Origin: Ruminiclostridium sp.
GTDB lineage: Bacteria > Bacillota > Clostridia > Oscillospirales > Ruminococcaceae
Direction of reading: 5' to 3'
Assembly: GCA_017941355.1 (NCBI GenBank)
Contig: JAGAWN010000243.1
Location: 1-32,220 of the forward strand
Length of the DNA stretch: 32,220 nucleotides
In this document: in pieces, positions 15,905-23,945 of the stretch
Layout: each line of letters opens with the position of its first letter
Position numbering within the stretch: the first letter of the stretch is position 1
Notes under the pieces: generated by a model
What the model saw: only the letters and a program-made list of their open reading frames with translations
The model's database searches: none
What the model was told of the DNA's origin: nothing
Translations under genes and position numbers: made by a program

Positions 15905-16021
15905 CTTAACACCTCCTTATCACAGGCAGCATACTGCTGCACCTTTTCCGTGAGTTACCTTTCATAATCACATCAATCTCAAACAGGTATCTACACTGTT
16001 CACTTCAACCGCACCCATAAA

Positions 16022-16475
16022 CTAACGAAAGCGGGAACGGTACTTGTCCGTCATTCCGCGCTGTAATCGTATCGCCCCCTGTGCAATATCCGCCGGAGGC
16101 GCGGCACCGCTTTTTAGGGTAATCGGTACTCTGTGTGCCTGCCAATCTGCACGTTTCGAGGGGCAGTATGCTCCAACGGCAGGGTGCGCGCCGACACACC
16201 TGCGGTAATGAATCTGCACACCTACCGTCGCGCGAATGGAGAAGAGCTTGCCTGCGCCAAAAACTGCTAATCGCAGAGAAATAACTCGATTAATCAGCAG
16301 CGTTAAAAGCAATCTGCGCTGTTGCAAGCTGCTTCGACGAGCGCGATACGCGTTCTTTGCTTACTTTCTGCCGCTTCGGGCAGAAAGTAAGTCGCAACCG
16401 CCGGCAGAGACTGCCAATAAACGAACAAGACCACCCCGCGGGGCGAAATCGAACAAAACTGCGTTATTTGTTACC
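16022..16475 (-). repeat. Dispersed ~450 bp non-coding repeat, copy 2 (inverted)
   Basis: This is the inverted partner of 2674-3124. It contains the 84-base perfect block (16324-16407), the 13 bp stem-loop (16360-16391) and the conserved blocks carrying the GGCAGGCACACAGAG and GTGTGTCGGCGCGCACC stretches. It sits between two signalling genes on the minus strand. The remaining gap on either side (15905-16021 and 16476-16550) holds short hairpins, for example GCAGCA/TGCTGC near 15924-15938 and GTCTG/CAGAC near 16526-16540, but no gene. A frame across the repeat and into the next gene's tail (16236-16697) is not credible as a protein. Confidence 0.85.
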
Positions 16476-16550
16476 GCACCGGAACCACAAAGCCCAGCGC
16501 AGCGGCGCTTACAGGCGAATCTGTCAGTCTGTTCAGCAGACAGAGTTTCC

Positions 16551-19403
16551 TCACCCGTGCAGATTGTAGTTCACATCTTCATCTATTATCCTCACCATAG
16601 CATCAGCTATCACCGGATCAAACTGCGTCCCCTTGCACCTTATGATCTCTTCTCTTACCTCAGACTGAGGTTTCAGCGCCTGATACGCCCTGCGTGATGT
16701 CATGGCATCATAAGCGTCCGCAACGCTGATTATACGCGCCAGCTCCGGTATGTCAGTTCCCGACAGCCCGTCCGGATATCCCCGGCCGTCATACCGCTCG
16801 TGATGCCACCGCGCACACCTCGCCGCTTCCGGCATCTCCGTGATGACCTTGAGTATCTCATACCCAACCGTCGTGTGCGACTTTATCTCGGCATACTCCT
16901 CGTCAGTAAGCCGTCCCGGCTTGTTGATGATCTCTTCGTGTACACCGATCTTGCCGACATCGTGCAGCAGACCGATAATGTATAAGTCGTCCTGTTCCTT
17001 GCGGCTCTTGCCAAGCTGCTTTCCAAGCCACGCGGAATACTTCGCCACCCTCTGCGAATGATCGTTCGTGTACTTGTCCTTTGCATCTACCGCCTTTGAA
17101 AGCGCAAGCATCACCTCGCGCGACAAATGCCCCACTTTCTCCGTCTGACGCGATATCTCGCGCCGCAAGTGCTTCTGCAAAGACGTAAGCTCCACTATGC
17201 GCCGTACTCTGCTGAGCAGCACCTCCGGTATGTAGGGCTTTCGTACAAAGTCCGAAGCACCGCTCTTAAACCCGCGGATCTCGGCTTCGCCGCTGTCGTC
17301 CGCCGTCATGAATACCACCGGTATCTCCGCTGTCTCTTCAACCGATTGCAGCGCCCTCATAACGTCAAATCCGTTCATGCTCATCAGATTCACGTCAAGC
17401 AGTATCAGCGCCGGATTGTCCTCCTGCGCGTGTATTATCCCCTCTTCGCCCGAAAGCACCGTAACAACACGATAGTACCGGTTAAGTATGTTGTCAACCA
17501 TAGCGCAGTTCATAGGCTCGTCGTCTATAACAAGTATCAGCGGTCTTACGTCAGCCTGTGCGCTGCCGATAGCCTCCTGCGCCTCGTCCTCCGAAATGTA
17601 CAGCGCAGCCGCAAGCTGCCGCAGAAGCTTCTTAGTGCTTTCGATAAACGCAACGTGCTTTGTTTTCAGTTCCTCGATGTTGCCCCGTATGTAGAGCTTT
17701 TCAAGTGCAGCCGCACGCTCCGAAAGAATGTCCGCGCCTATGAGCCGCGACGCGTCCTTCACTGCGCACAGCATTGCACGATAGTTGTAGTAGTCCGCTC
17801 CCTCCATGTATTCCTCAAGCTTCGGAACGATCGTAGTAGTCGCATAGTCCCTCACTGCCGCTATGAAAAAGTCCGCGTCCGACAGAAAGTAGTCTTTCGC
17901 CGCCGAAAGCCGCAGAAACGGAAGTTCTTTCTGAAGATACCGCCACTCCGGCTCCCATGAAGCCTGATTTATCTGCTCCTCGTTCACCGGCAGATATTTC
18001 AGCACCACTTCTTTTATGGATCTGTCCGTAAAAGGCTTGGTGAGATACTCGTTGAAACCCGCGTCAAGATACTTCTCTTTCTCGCCCTTGATCGTGTTCG
18101 CGGTCAGCATTATGACCGGCGTATCCGGACACAGCCCCTCCGCCTTGATTATCCGCATTGCCTCCATGCCGTCCATCACCGGCATCATGTGATCCATGAA
18201 TATCAGGTCATAGCGCTCGTTCCTGAGACGCTCCACCGCCTTTTCCCCATCCGGCGCGGTATCTGTCTCAAAGCCCATTGCGTGAAGTATCCGCACAAGC
18301 AGTTCCACATTCATCTCCGTGTCATCTACAACAAGTATGCGAAATTCCTGCGCTCCCGCAAAGGGAGTAAGTCCGCCCTCGCTGTCGTAATCGTCGCGGC
18401 GCTCGAAATCGTCGTCACTGCCCTCGGCTATGTCTTTGAGGACAGTCTCGCTGCCGATATCCACAAACTCGAACACGCTCTCGAAGAAATCCAGCAGCCT
18501 GCGCGCCGCAAGTCTCGCCTTGCGGGAGTTCTCGCGGGTAGCGTCCTCGTCCGTGTCCTCCATGATGATGTTGTTGTAGCCCATGATCGCGTTGATAGGC
18601 GTGCGTATTTCATGGGACATCTGCGACAGGAACTGTGTCTTGGCTTCATCGGCAGCTATAGCGTTCAGCTTCGCCTGTTCCTCCTCCGCACGGGACTTGC
18701 GCAGATCCTCCATTGCCGTTTCAAGGCTGTAGTAGTCCGGTGTCTCGTGGGACAGGAATACCATGAAAAGACCGAACGCAGCGCCGGAAAGCGCTATAAG
18801 GTACCTGTTTTCTATCAGAAACTGAACCATACCCGTGATTATCGTTGTGATCGCGGCAACATACATAGACAGCAGCTGTGAACGGCGGAACTTTTTCCGG
18901 TATCCAAACAGCGCGATCATGGCGTAGATATTGAAGTACAGCGGCAGTCCGTATGCCGCAAGCGGGAACAGCGCTCCCTCATAGTAGCCGCCCGCGCTGT
19001 CGTAGCCGAATATGTTGCCGGTTATCATGTTTTGCAGATAGATCACGATCACGCCGAGCAGCATGACCTGGTTAAGACAGGTAAGAATACGCTTTGCACG
19101 GGAAGTTTCCTCAACATACGAGTAAACGTAAACGATGAAGCAGTATGACGCGGAAGCCGAACTTATATGGTCAAGCGTATTGAGAACGATGATTATGCCG
19201 GTGGAAATGTCGGAGGAAAGGAAATCCGTTCCGGTGATCACCGACACGATCACGTCAAACAGGGAAGCGAGCGCGACGAGCAGCACCGTCCGCCTGAACG
19301 CTATCTCTTTGTTTGTGTGGTTCTTATACCTGAGCAGCAAAAAGAAATACAGAGCTATGACAAACGGAAGAGTGATAAACTCCGGAATGGCATTGTACCG
19401 CAA
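16551..19403 (-). CDS. Membrane HisKA-REC-HPt-like-REC-HD-GYP hybrid protein
   Basis: A 950-residue multi-domain signalling protein. About seven hydrophobic helices (7-217) lead to a HisKA dimerisation domain with the acceptor H264 in SHEIRTP. No ATP-binding HATPase domain follows. Instead come receiver 1 (355-470, D404, K456), an HPt-like bundle (about 490-600) where the acceptor position is C546 (CAVKDASRLIG), receiver 2 (620-735, D670, K722) and a C-terminal HD-GYP domain (755-940) with HD 814-815, HHE 867-869 and GYP 875-877. The output is probably c-di-GMP hydrolysis. It cannot phosphorylate itself and probably receives phosphate from the hybrid kinase just upstream. It starts with TTG at 19403, eight bases after a perfect AGGAGG, and lies 27 bases after the kinase stop. 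Confidence 0.9.
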   Translation of the reverse strand: MRYNAIPEFITLPFVIALYFFLLLRYKNHTNKEIAFRRTVLLVALASLFDVIVSVITGTDFLSSDISTGIIIVLNTLDHISSASASYCFIVYVYSYVEETSRAKRILTCLNQVMLLGVIVIYLQNMITGNIFGYDSAGGYYEGALFPLAAYGLPLYFNIYAMIALFGYRKKFRRSQLLSMYVAAITTIITGMVQFLIENRYLIALSGAAFGLFMVFLSHETPDYYSLETAMEDLRKSRAEEEQAKLNAIAADEAKTQFLSQMSHEIRTPINAIMGYNNIIMEDTDEDATRENSRKARLAARRLLDFFESVFEFVDIGSETVLKDIAEGSDDDFERRDDYDSEGGLTPFAGAQEFRILVVDDTEMNVELLVRILHAMGFETDTAPDGEKAVERLRNERYDLIFMDHMMPVMDGMEAMRIIKAEGLCPDTPVIMLTANTIKGEKEKYLDAGFNEYLTKPFTDRSIKEVVLKYLPVNEEQINQASWEPEWRYLQKELPFLRLSAAKDYFLSDADFFIAAVRDYATTTIVPKLEEYMEGADYYNYRAMLCAVKDASRLIGADILSERAAALEKLYIRGNIEELKTKHVAFIESTKKLLRQLAAALYISEDEAQEAIGSAQADVRPLILVIDDEPMNCAMVDNILNRYYRVVTVLSGEEGIIHAQEDNPALILLDVNLMSMNGFDVMRALQSVEETAEIPVVFMTADDSGEAEIRGFKSGASDFVRKPYIPEVLLSRVRRIVELTSLQKHLRREISRQTEKVGHLSREVMLALSKAVDAKDKYTNDHSQRVAKYSAWLGKQLGKSRKEQDDLYIIGLLHDVGKIGVHEEIINKPGRLTDEEYAEIKSHTTVGYEILKVITEMPEAARCARWHHERYDGRGYPDGLSGTDIPELARIISVADAYDAMTSRRAYQALKPQSEVREEIIRCKGTQFDPVIADAMVRIIDEDVNYNLHG

Positions 19404-19430
19404 ATCGTCCCGCCTCCTTTCTGTTCAGTC

Positions 19431-21701
19431 CTACTTGTGAGTGCGCTTCATCAGCAGCTTTACAGCGTCGGAAAGCTTGTCGTCGCTGCCGATATAGTCT
19501 TTGAGTTTCTCCAGCTTCTCTGTCTCGCTCAGTTCACCGGGCGCGGTCTCCGGTATTTCCCGGCGGACAGGTGCGCTGTCCGCGCGGAATTTGTTCACGA
19601 CTATCTTCTCCTGCGGGAGATACCGAAGCAGCGTCTTTTCAAGCTCCGCCGCGTCGATAGGCTTGGAGAGATAATCCTCGAATCCCTCTTTCATGTACTG
19701 CTCACGCGCTCCCGCTATGGCGTTTGCGGTAAGCACTATACAGGGCGTCACGCAGTTGGGATTGCCGCTGCGTGACCGCAGTTCCTTCAGCATCTCGATA
19801 CCGCCCATTCCCGGCATACGATCATCTATGAAGATAACATCGTAGCTGTGCTTTTCGGTAAGCACAAAAGCGTTCTTGGCACTGATGGCGGTGTCTATAT
19901 CTATTTCGGTGTTTTTCAGCAGTCCCGAAGCTACCGTAAGATTCATTTCTATATCGTCAACTATAAGGATATGCGCTGAGGGCGCTGTGAACTGCTCGCG
20001 GTATGTATGGGAGGACTCGACGGAGTGAATGTAGCTCTTTTCGTAGTCGCCCATAGGCGCTGAATCCCGCACTTCCTGCCGGACTGTAAACGAGAACTCC
20101 GAGCCTTTCCCGTAAATGCTCTTCACTTCAAGCTGAGAGCCCATGAGCGCGAGGAGCTGCTTTACAATGCTGATACCCAGTCCCGTTCCCTCGATGTTGC
20201 GGTTGCGCACAAGGTCAACGCGCTCAAAGGGCGAGAACATCTTCTCCATGTCCTCCGGCTTGATGCCGATACCGGTGTCCTTTACCGCGACTTTCAGATC
20301 AATGAAGCCGTCAAGTGTGTTCTCGAAGTCGAATACCGCGATAACGGTTCCGCTCTCGGTATATTTGACCGCGTTGGTGAGCAGGTTCAGTATGCACTGC
20401 TTTATCCTTATGTTGTCACCGTAAAGTCCGCGGGGGATACTGCTGTTGGAATTGACCACAAAGCTGAGTCCCTTTTTCTCGGCACGGGGCTTCATCATGC
20501 TCACAAGGTCATATATCACCAGAGACAGGTCGTATTCTACAGGCACAAGCTCCATTTTTCCGGACTCTATCTTCGAGAAGTCCAGAATGTCGTTGATGAT
20601 CGACAGAAGCGTGTTTCCCGCGTTCCGTATGTTCATCGCGTACTGCCGCAGGCTCGGATCATCGTATTCCCTCAGTATCATCTCGTCCATGCCGAGAATG
20701 GCGTTGATCGGAGTCCGTATTTCGTGGGACATACTCGCAAGGAAGTCGCTCTTGGCTTTCGACGCTTCCTCGGCTACCTGCTTAGCCCTTACAAGTTCAT
20801 CGTTCTCATGTACCTTGCCGGAAGTAAAGATAAGGTACAGCGAACCCACCGTGAACAGCACGATTATCAGTTCAAAAACGCGTCCCACCAGCAGTACGAT
20901 GCTGTACGCACCCTCCGCCGCGACATCGGAAGCCACGAATCCCGCAAGGTAAAAGCGGGTGCCGGGGATCTCCGACGCAAAAACGTAGAATTCTCCCTTT
21001 GAAGTCTCGATCCTTCTCGACGCGGAAACCTCCTGTTCAAGACTCGACGTAAGCTCGCTGAACACGGCGGAGACCTCGTCTCCGAAGAAAAAGTCAATGT
21101 CGTCGCCGGTAGCGTTCTCGAACGGCACGATCAGTTCGTCATTGCGTGACAGCACCAGCGCTCTGCCCATGCCGTCGAAGCAGGAGATCCCGAACCGGGT
21201 GCTTATACGATCCTTCGGACACAGTTCGTACAGCACATACCTTATATTCTCGCCGTGGAATATGGGATATGTGAACAGCAGCCCGATCTTGTCGTTGTAT
21301 GTGATAGTACCCTCGCCGCGGAAAGATGACTGGATCCCCGGAAAGTCCTCCGGATATACTCCCTCGCCGCTTACCACGGAGCCGTCTGTTGCAAGAATAC
21401 CCATTTTCATGTTTGTATTGGCAGTGGTCATGGTGCGAAGCACGCTGTCGAGCTTGTCCGGAGTCTGCTCGAATACAGAAGCCCGGTAGCGCAGGCTGAG
21501 TATCTCGGTGTTAAGTTCCTGCGCGGTCTTTTCCGCGATCGTAGCAGCCTGCCTTGCCACCTGCCCCTCCACGAAGCCGTAGAGCAGAGTTTTTATGCGG
21601 CTGTTTAGCAGCAGCCCCACAAACAGCAGCACCAGTATGAACAGTATGTTTACCGCGGAGCGCGGATTGTGGACTGCACTTCTGATGTCACTCGCCTTCA
21701 T
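19431..21701 (-). CDS. Hybrid sensor histidine kinase with receiver domain
   Basis: A 756-residue membrane kinase. Helix 1 spans about 17-34, an extracytoplasmic Cache-like sensor 45-262, and helix 2 about 266-292. HisKA has the acceptor H326 (SHEIRTP). HATPase_c is complete: N-box around 439-447, DTGIGI (475-480) and GTGLGI (505-510). The receiver (575-697) has D626 and K680. The last 55 residues look like the start of an HPt-like helix bundle without an acceptor histidine. The ATG overlaps the end of the upstream BMP gene by 14 bases, so synthesis is coupled to that binding protein, a natural candidate for its ligand-bearing partner. It is the only complete kinase in the cluster and the probable phosphate source for the downstream HisKA-REC-HD-GYP protein. 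Confidence 0.92.
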   Translation of the reverse strand: MKASDIRSAVHNPRSAVNILFILVLLFVGLLLNSRIKTLLYGFVEGQVARQAATIAEKTAQELNTEILSLRYRASVFEQTPDKLDSVLRTMTTANTNMKMGILATDGSVVSGEGVYPEDFPGIQSSFRGEGTITYNDKIGLLFTYPIFHGENIRYVLYELCPKDRISTRFGISCFDGMGRALVLSRNDELIVPFENATGDDIDFFFGDEVSAVFSELTSSLEQEVSASRRIETSKGEFYVFASEIPGTRFYLAGFVASDVAAEGAYSIVLLVGRVFELIIVLFTVGSLYLIFTSGKVHENDELVRAKQVAEEASKAKSDFLASMSHEIRTPINAILGMDEMILREYDDPSLRQYAMNIRNAGNTLLSIINDILDFSKIESGKMELVPVEYDLSLVIYDLVSMMKPRAEKKGLSFVVNSNSSIPRGLYGDNIRIKQCILNLLTNAVKYTESGTVIAVFDFENTLDGFIDLKVAVKDTGIGIKPEDMEKMFSPFERVDLVRNRNIEGTGLGISIVKQLLALMGSQLEVKSIYGKGSEFSFTVRQEVRDSAPMGDYEKSYIHSVESSHTYREQFTAPSAHILIVDDIEMNLTVASGLLKNTEIDIDTAISAKNAFVLTEKHSYDVIFIDDRMPGMGGIEMLKELRSRSGNPNCVTPCIVLTANAIAGAREQYMKEGFEDYLSKPIDAAELEKTLLRYLPQEKIVVNKFRADSAPVRREIPETAPGELSETEKLEKLKDYIGSDDKLSDAVKLLMKRTHK

Positions 21702-22803
21702 CTATCTCCACCCCCTCCGCGTACCAGTCCATGCTGTGCAGCAGGGCGCTGTCGCTGAGTATCTCGTCCTCGCCGCAGCGCAGGACTCCCCTGTTGTCGT
21801 ATATCTCGCCGGAAAAAATGCGCTTTCCCGCTTTTATGCGGTCAACCGCGAACATGACCTCGTACCTCGCCCGCACAGAAACATTCTCGGAATATTTCGC
21901 AAGGCTGACTCCGCCCTCTCCGAGTCCCAGCCAGTAGGCGTTCTTATATCCGTATCTTCTGCTGAGACTGTCGCGGATTATTCCGGCGTAGATCGATTTC
22001 CAGCCGCACTCAACGCTTGTGAGGCAATGCTCGGAATAGCTGCCGCTCAGACCGTAGCAGCCTATGAAGTCGATCCCCAGTTCGTCGCACTGCTCCGGTA
22101 CATTCTCACGGTTCTGATGATAGCCGATAACGTCGGCGGAAAGCCCCGCAAGGCGTATCACCGACTGCTTCTCCCTCTCGGCATCGTCCCATGAGCCTGT
22201 GTAGCGCACGATGATCCTCGCGTCGGGATTCACGCTCCGCGCGCCAAGAGCGAAAGCGTCTATCCCGCGTATCACCTCGTTATTCGGCATTGCCGCAACA
22301 TAGCCGATAACGTTTGTCTTTGTGGTAAGCCCGGCGATTATGCCCGCAAGATACCTGCCCTGATACATTCTGCCGAAATAAAAAGTAAGGTTCTCGCTGT
22401 CGTATTCCGAACCGGTGGTGAAAAAAGAGATCTCCGGGTGATCCGCTTTCAGCACATCACCGAAAGCGCAGTAGCCGTAGCTTGTCAGGAACACAGATGT
22501 GCAGTGCTCAGCGGCAAGTTCATCTACCGCCGCCCTGCACGACTGCTCCTCCGGCGGGACATTCTCGCGGAAAGCAAGTTCCACTCCCGTCGCATCGCAG
22601 GCAGCGGCGGCACCGACGTAATTCCCGCTGTTCCAGCCGACCTCAGTGACGCTGCCCTCAAACACGCAGCCTATCTTTATCGGGCGTACATTCTCGGTTT
22701 TCGCGGTAAGTATCAGCACCAGCGCAACAGCGGTGACTGTCACCATGACCGCAATGAATGCCGCCCGCACTCCGCGCCCGGAGCTTCGTCCGTCACTGCT
22801 CAA
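21688..22803 (-). CDS. Membrane-anchored BMP family substrate-binding protein, second copy
   Basis: A 371-residue protein of the basic membrane protein (BMP/Med/PnrA) family of periplasmic-type binding proteins, usually for nucleosides. An uncleaved-looking N-terminal helix (about 12-34) with no lipobox cysteine anchors the domain outside. The family pattern is visible in GWNSGNY near the start and, further on, NEVIRGIDAFALGARSVNP. The start chosen is TTG at 22803, with GGAGGG eight bases before it; longer forms from 22821 or 22830 lack a ribosome site and would overlap the upstream gene more. It overlaps the upstream paralogue by 11 bases and the downstream kinase by 14. No ABC permease or ATPase is encoded nearby, so signalling rather than transport is likely. 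Confidence 0.82.
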   Translation of the reverse strand: MSSDGRSSGRGVRAAFIAVMVTVTAVALVLILTAKTENVRPIKIGCVFEGSVTEVGWNSGNYVGAAAACDATGVELAFRENVPPEEQSCRAAVDELAAEHCTSVFLTSYGYCAFGDVLKADHPEISFFTTGSEYDSENLTFYFGRMYQGRYLAGIIAGLTTKTNVIGYVAAMPNNEVIRGIDAFALGARSVNPDARIIVRYTGSWDDAEREKQSVIRLAGLSADVIGYHQNRENVPEQCDELGIDFIGCYGLSGSYSEHCLTSVECGWKSIYAGIIRDSLSRRYGYKNAYWLGLGEGGVSLAKYSENVSVRARYEVMFAVDRIKAGKRIFSGEIYDNRGVLRCGEDEILSDSALLHSMDWYAEGVEIDEGE

Positions 22804-23923
22804 TTTCCACGCCCTCCACATACCAGTCAAATTTGTTCAGCATACGATCGTCCGACATGGATTCGCCCTCGCCTATACGCACTCTCCCGCCGTTGTCCGT
22901 GACCGGACCGTAGAACACATCGTAGGAGTAGTTCTCAAACAAAGCCCGCGCAGCTTCCACAGCCTTTTTATACTTCTCGGGATCATTCACGCCGGGGTTT
23001 ATGTCAACAAGCTCCATTGTTCCGCTTTCGATGCCGAGCCAGATGTGCTCGCCGCGGAACTTTCCCTGGAGACAGGAGAGTATCTGCTCATAGTAGTAGT
23101 TGTCCCACTCCCACACGCAGCCGGTCAGGAACGTGTCCGGACAAAGCTCCGAATTGTCGAAGTTGTACCCCACGCTCCATACGCCGTTGGCATCGGCGGT
23201 TTTCAGCGGAGCGAGAGAGTTGGTGTGCATAGCTATCACGTCCGCGCCGCATTCGGTTATCAGCGCCTGCGCAGCCTCCGCAGCAGGCTCGTCATCGTTC
23301 CATGAATTGCAGAATCTGACGTGTACCGAAGCGTCGGGATTCACACTTCTTACCCCCAGCGTGAACGCGTTTATCCCGCGGTTCACCTCGGATATCGGGA
23401 ATGCCGCAACATATCCGATAACGCCGTTCTTTGCGGCAAGCCCCGCGGCGATACCGCTGAGATAGCGGAACTGATACATTCTTCCGAAGAACGAGCCGAG
23501 ATTCTTGCCGTATGCCGTTCCCGAAGCGTGCAGGAAATACCTGTCCGGGTATTCGGCAGCGGCGCGTTCGATCTGCTCTCCGTAGCCGTAGGAGCTGCAT
23601 ATAACGATACGGCAGTCATCGTCGTCGATCAGCGAGCATATCGTGCTGTAGCAGTTCTCGTCCTCCGGGACGAACTCCCTGCATATCACCTCGATATTAA
23701 GCATGCCGGCTGTCCTCAGAAGCGCTTCATAGTGCGCACTGTTCCAGCTGCGATCGTTCCTGCTCCCGTTAAGTATAAGTCCCACACTTGTCTTTTCTTT
23801 AAGCACATCGACGGGGGCTTTCCTGCTGTTGAAATTAAGTATTATTATAAACGCGACAAGCAGTATCGAAAATACCACGACACTGACTATCACACTTACC
23901 TGCTTCATGCCGAACTTTTTCAT
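22793..23923 (-). CDS. Membrane-anchored BMP family substrate-binding protein, first copy
   Basis: A 376-residue paralogue of the next gene. The N-terminus is a single hydrophobic anchor (about 8-30) with no lipobox. The binding domain shows NGSRNDRSWN (a DxSWN-type BMP motif), GYVAAFPISEVNRGINAFTLGVRSVNP and the matching C-terminal end MLNKFDWYVEGVEI, which is nearly shared with the paralogue's MDWYAEGVEI. GAGGTGCT precedes the ATG. It lies 22 bases downstream of the helicase gene. Relatives bind purine nucleosides, but key ligand residues cannot be judged without a structure. The pair probably arose by tandem duplication and may sense two related ligands or form a dimer. Confidence 0.82.
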   Translation of the reverse strand: MKKFGMKQVSVIVSVVVFSILLVAFIIILNFNSRKAPVDVLKEKTSVGLILNGSRNDRSWNSAHYEALLRTAGMLNIEVICREFVPEDENCYSTICSLIDDDDCRIVICSSYGYGEQIERAAAEYPDRYFLHASGTAYGKNLGSFFGRMYQFRYLSGIAAGLAAKNGVIGYVAAFPISEVNRGINAFTLGVRSVNPDASVHVRFCNSWNDDEPAAEAAQALITECGADVIAMHTNSLAPLKTADANGVWSVGYNFDNSELCPDTFLTGCVWEWDNYYYEQILSCLQGKFRGEHIWLGIESGTMELVDINPGVNDPEKYKKAVEAARALFENYSYDVFYGPVTDNGGRVRIGEGESMSDDRMLNKFDWYVEGVEIEQ

Positions 23924-23945
23924 AGCACCTCACCGCGGTTCCGGT

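Noticed and set aside
16236-16697. 153-residue frame rich in Arg, Pro and Ala
   Set aside because: It runs through repeat copy 2 and into the antisense of the HD-GYP hybrid gene. It has no ribosome site and no matching frame in copy 1.
17127-17960. 277-residue plus-strand frame within the HD-GYP hybrid gene
   Set aside because: Antisense shadow of receiver and HPt-like domains, with an Arg/His/Val-rich composition typical of such artefacts.
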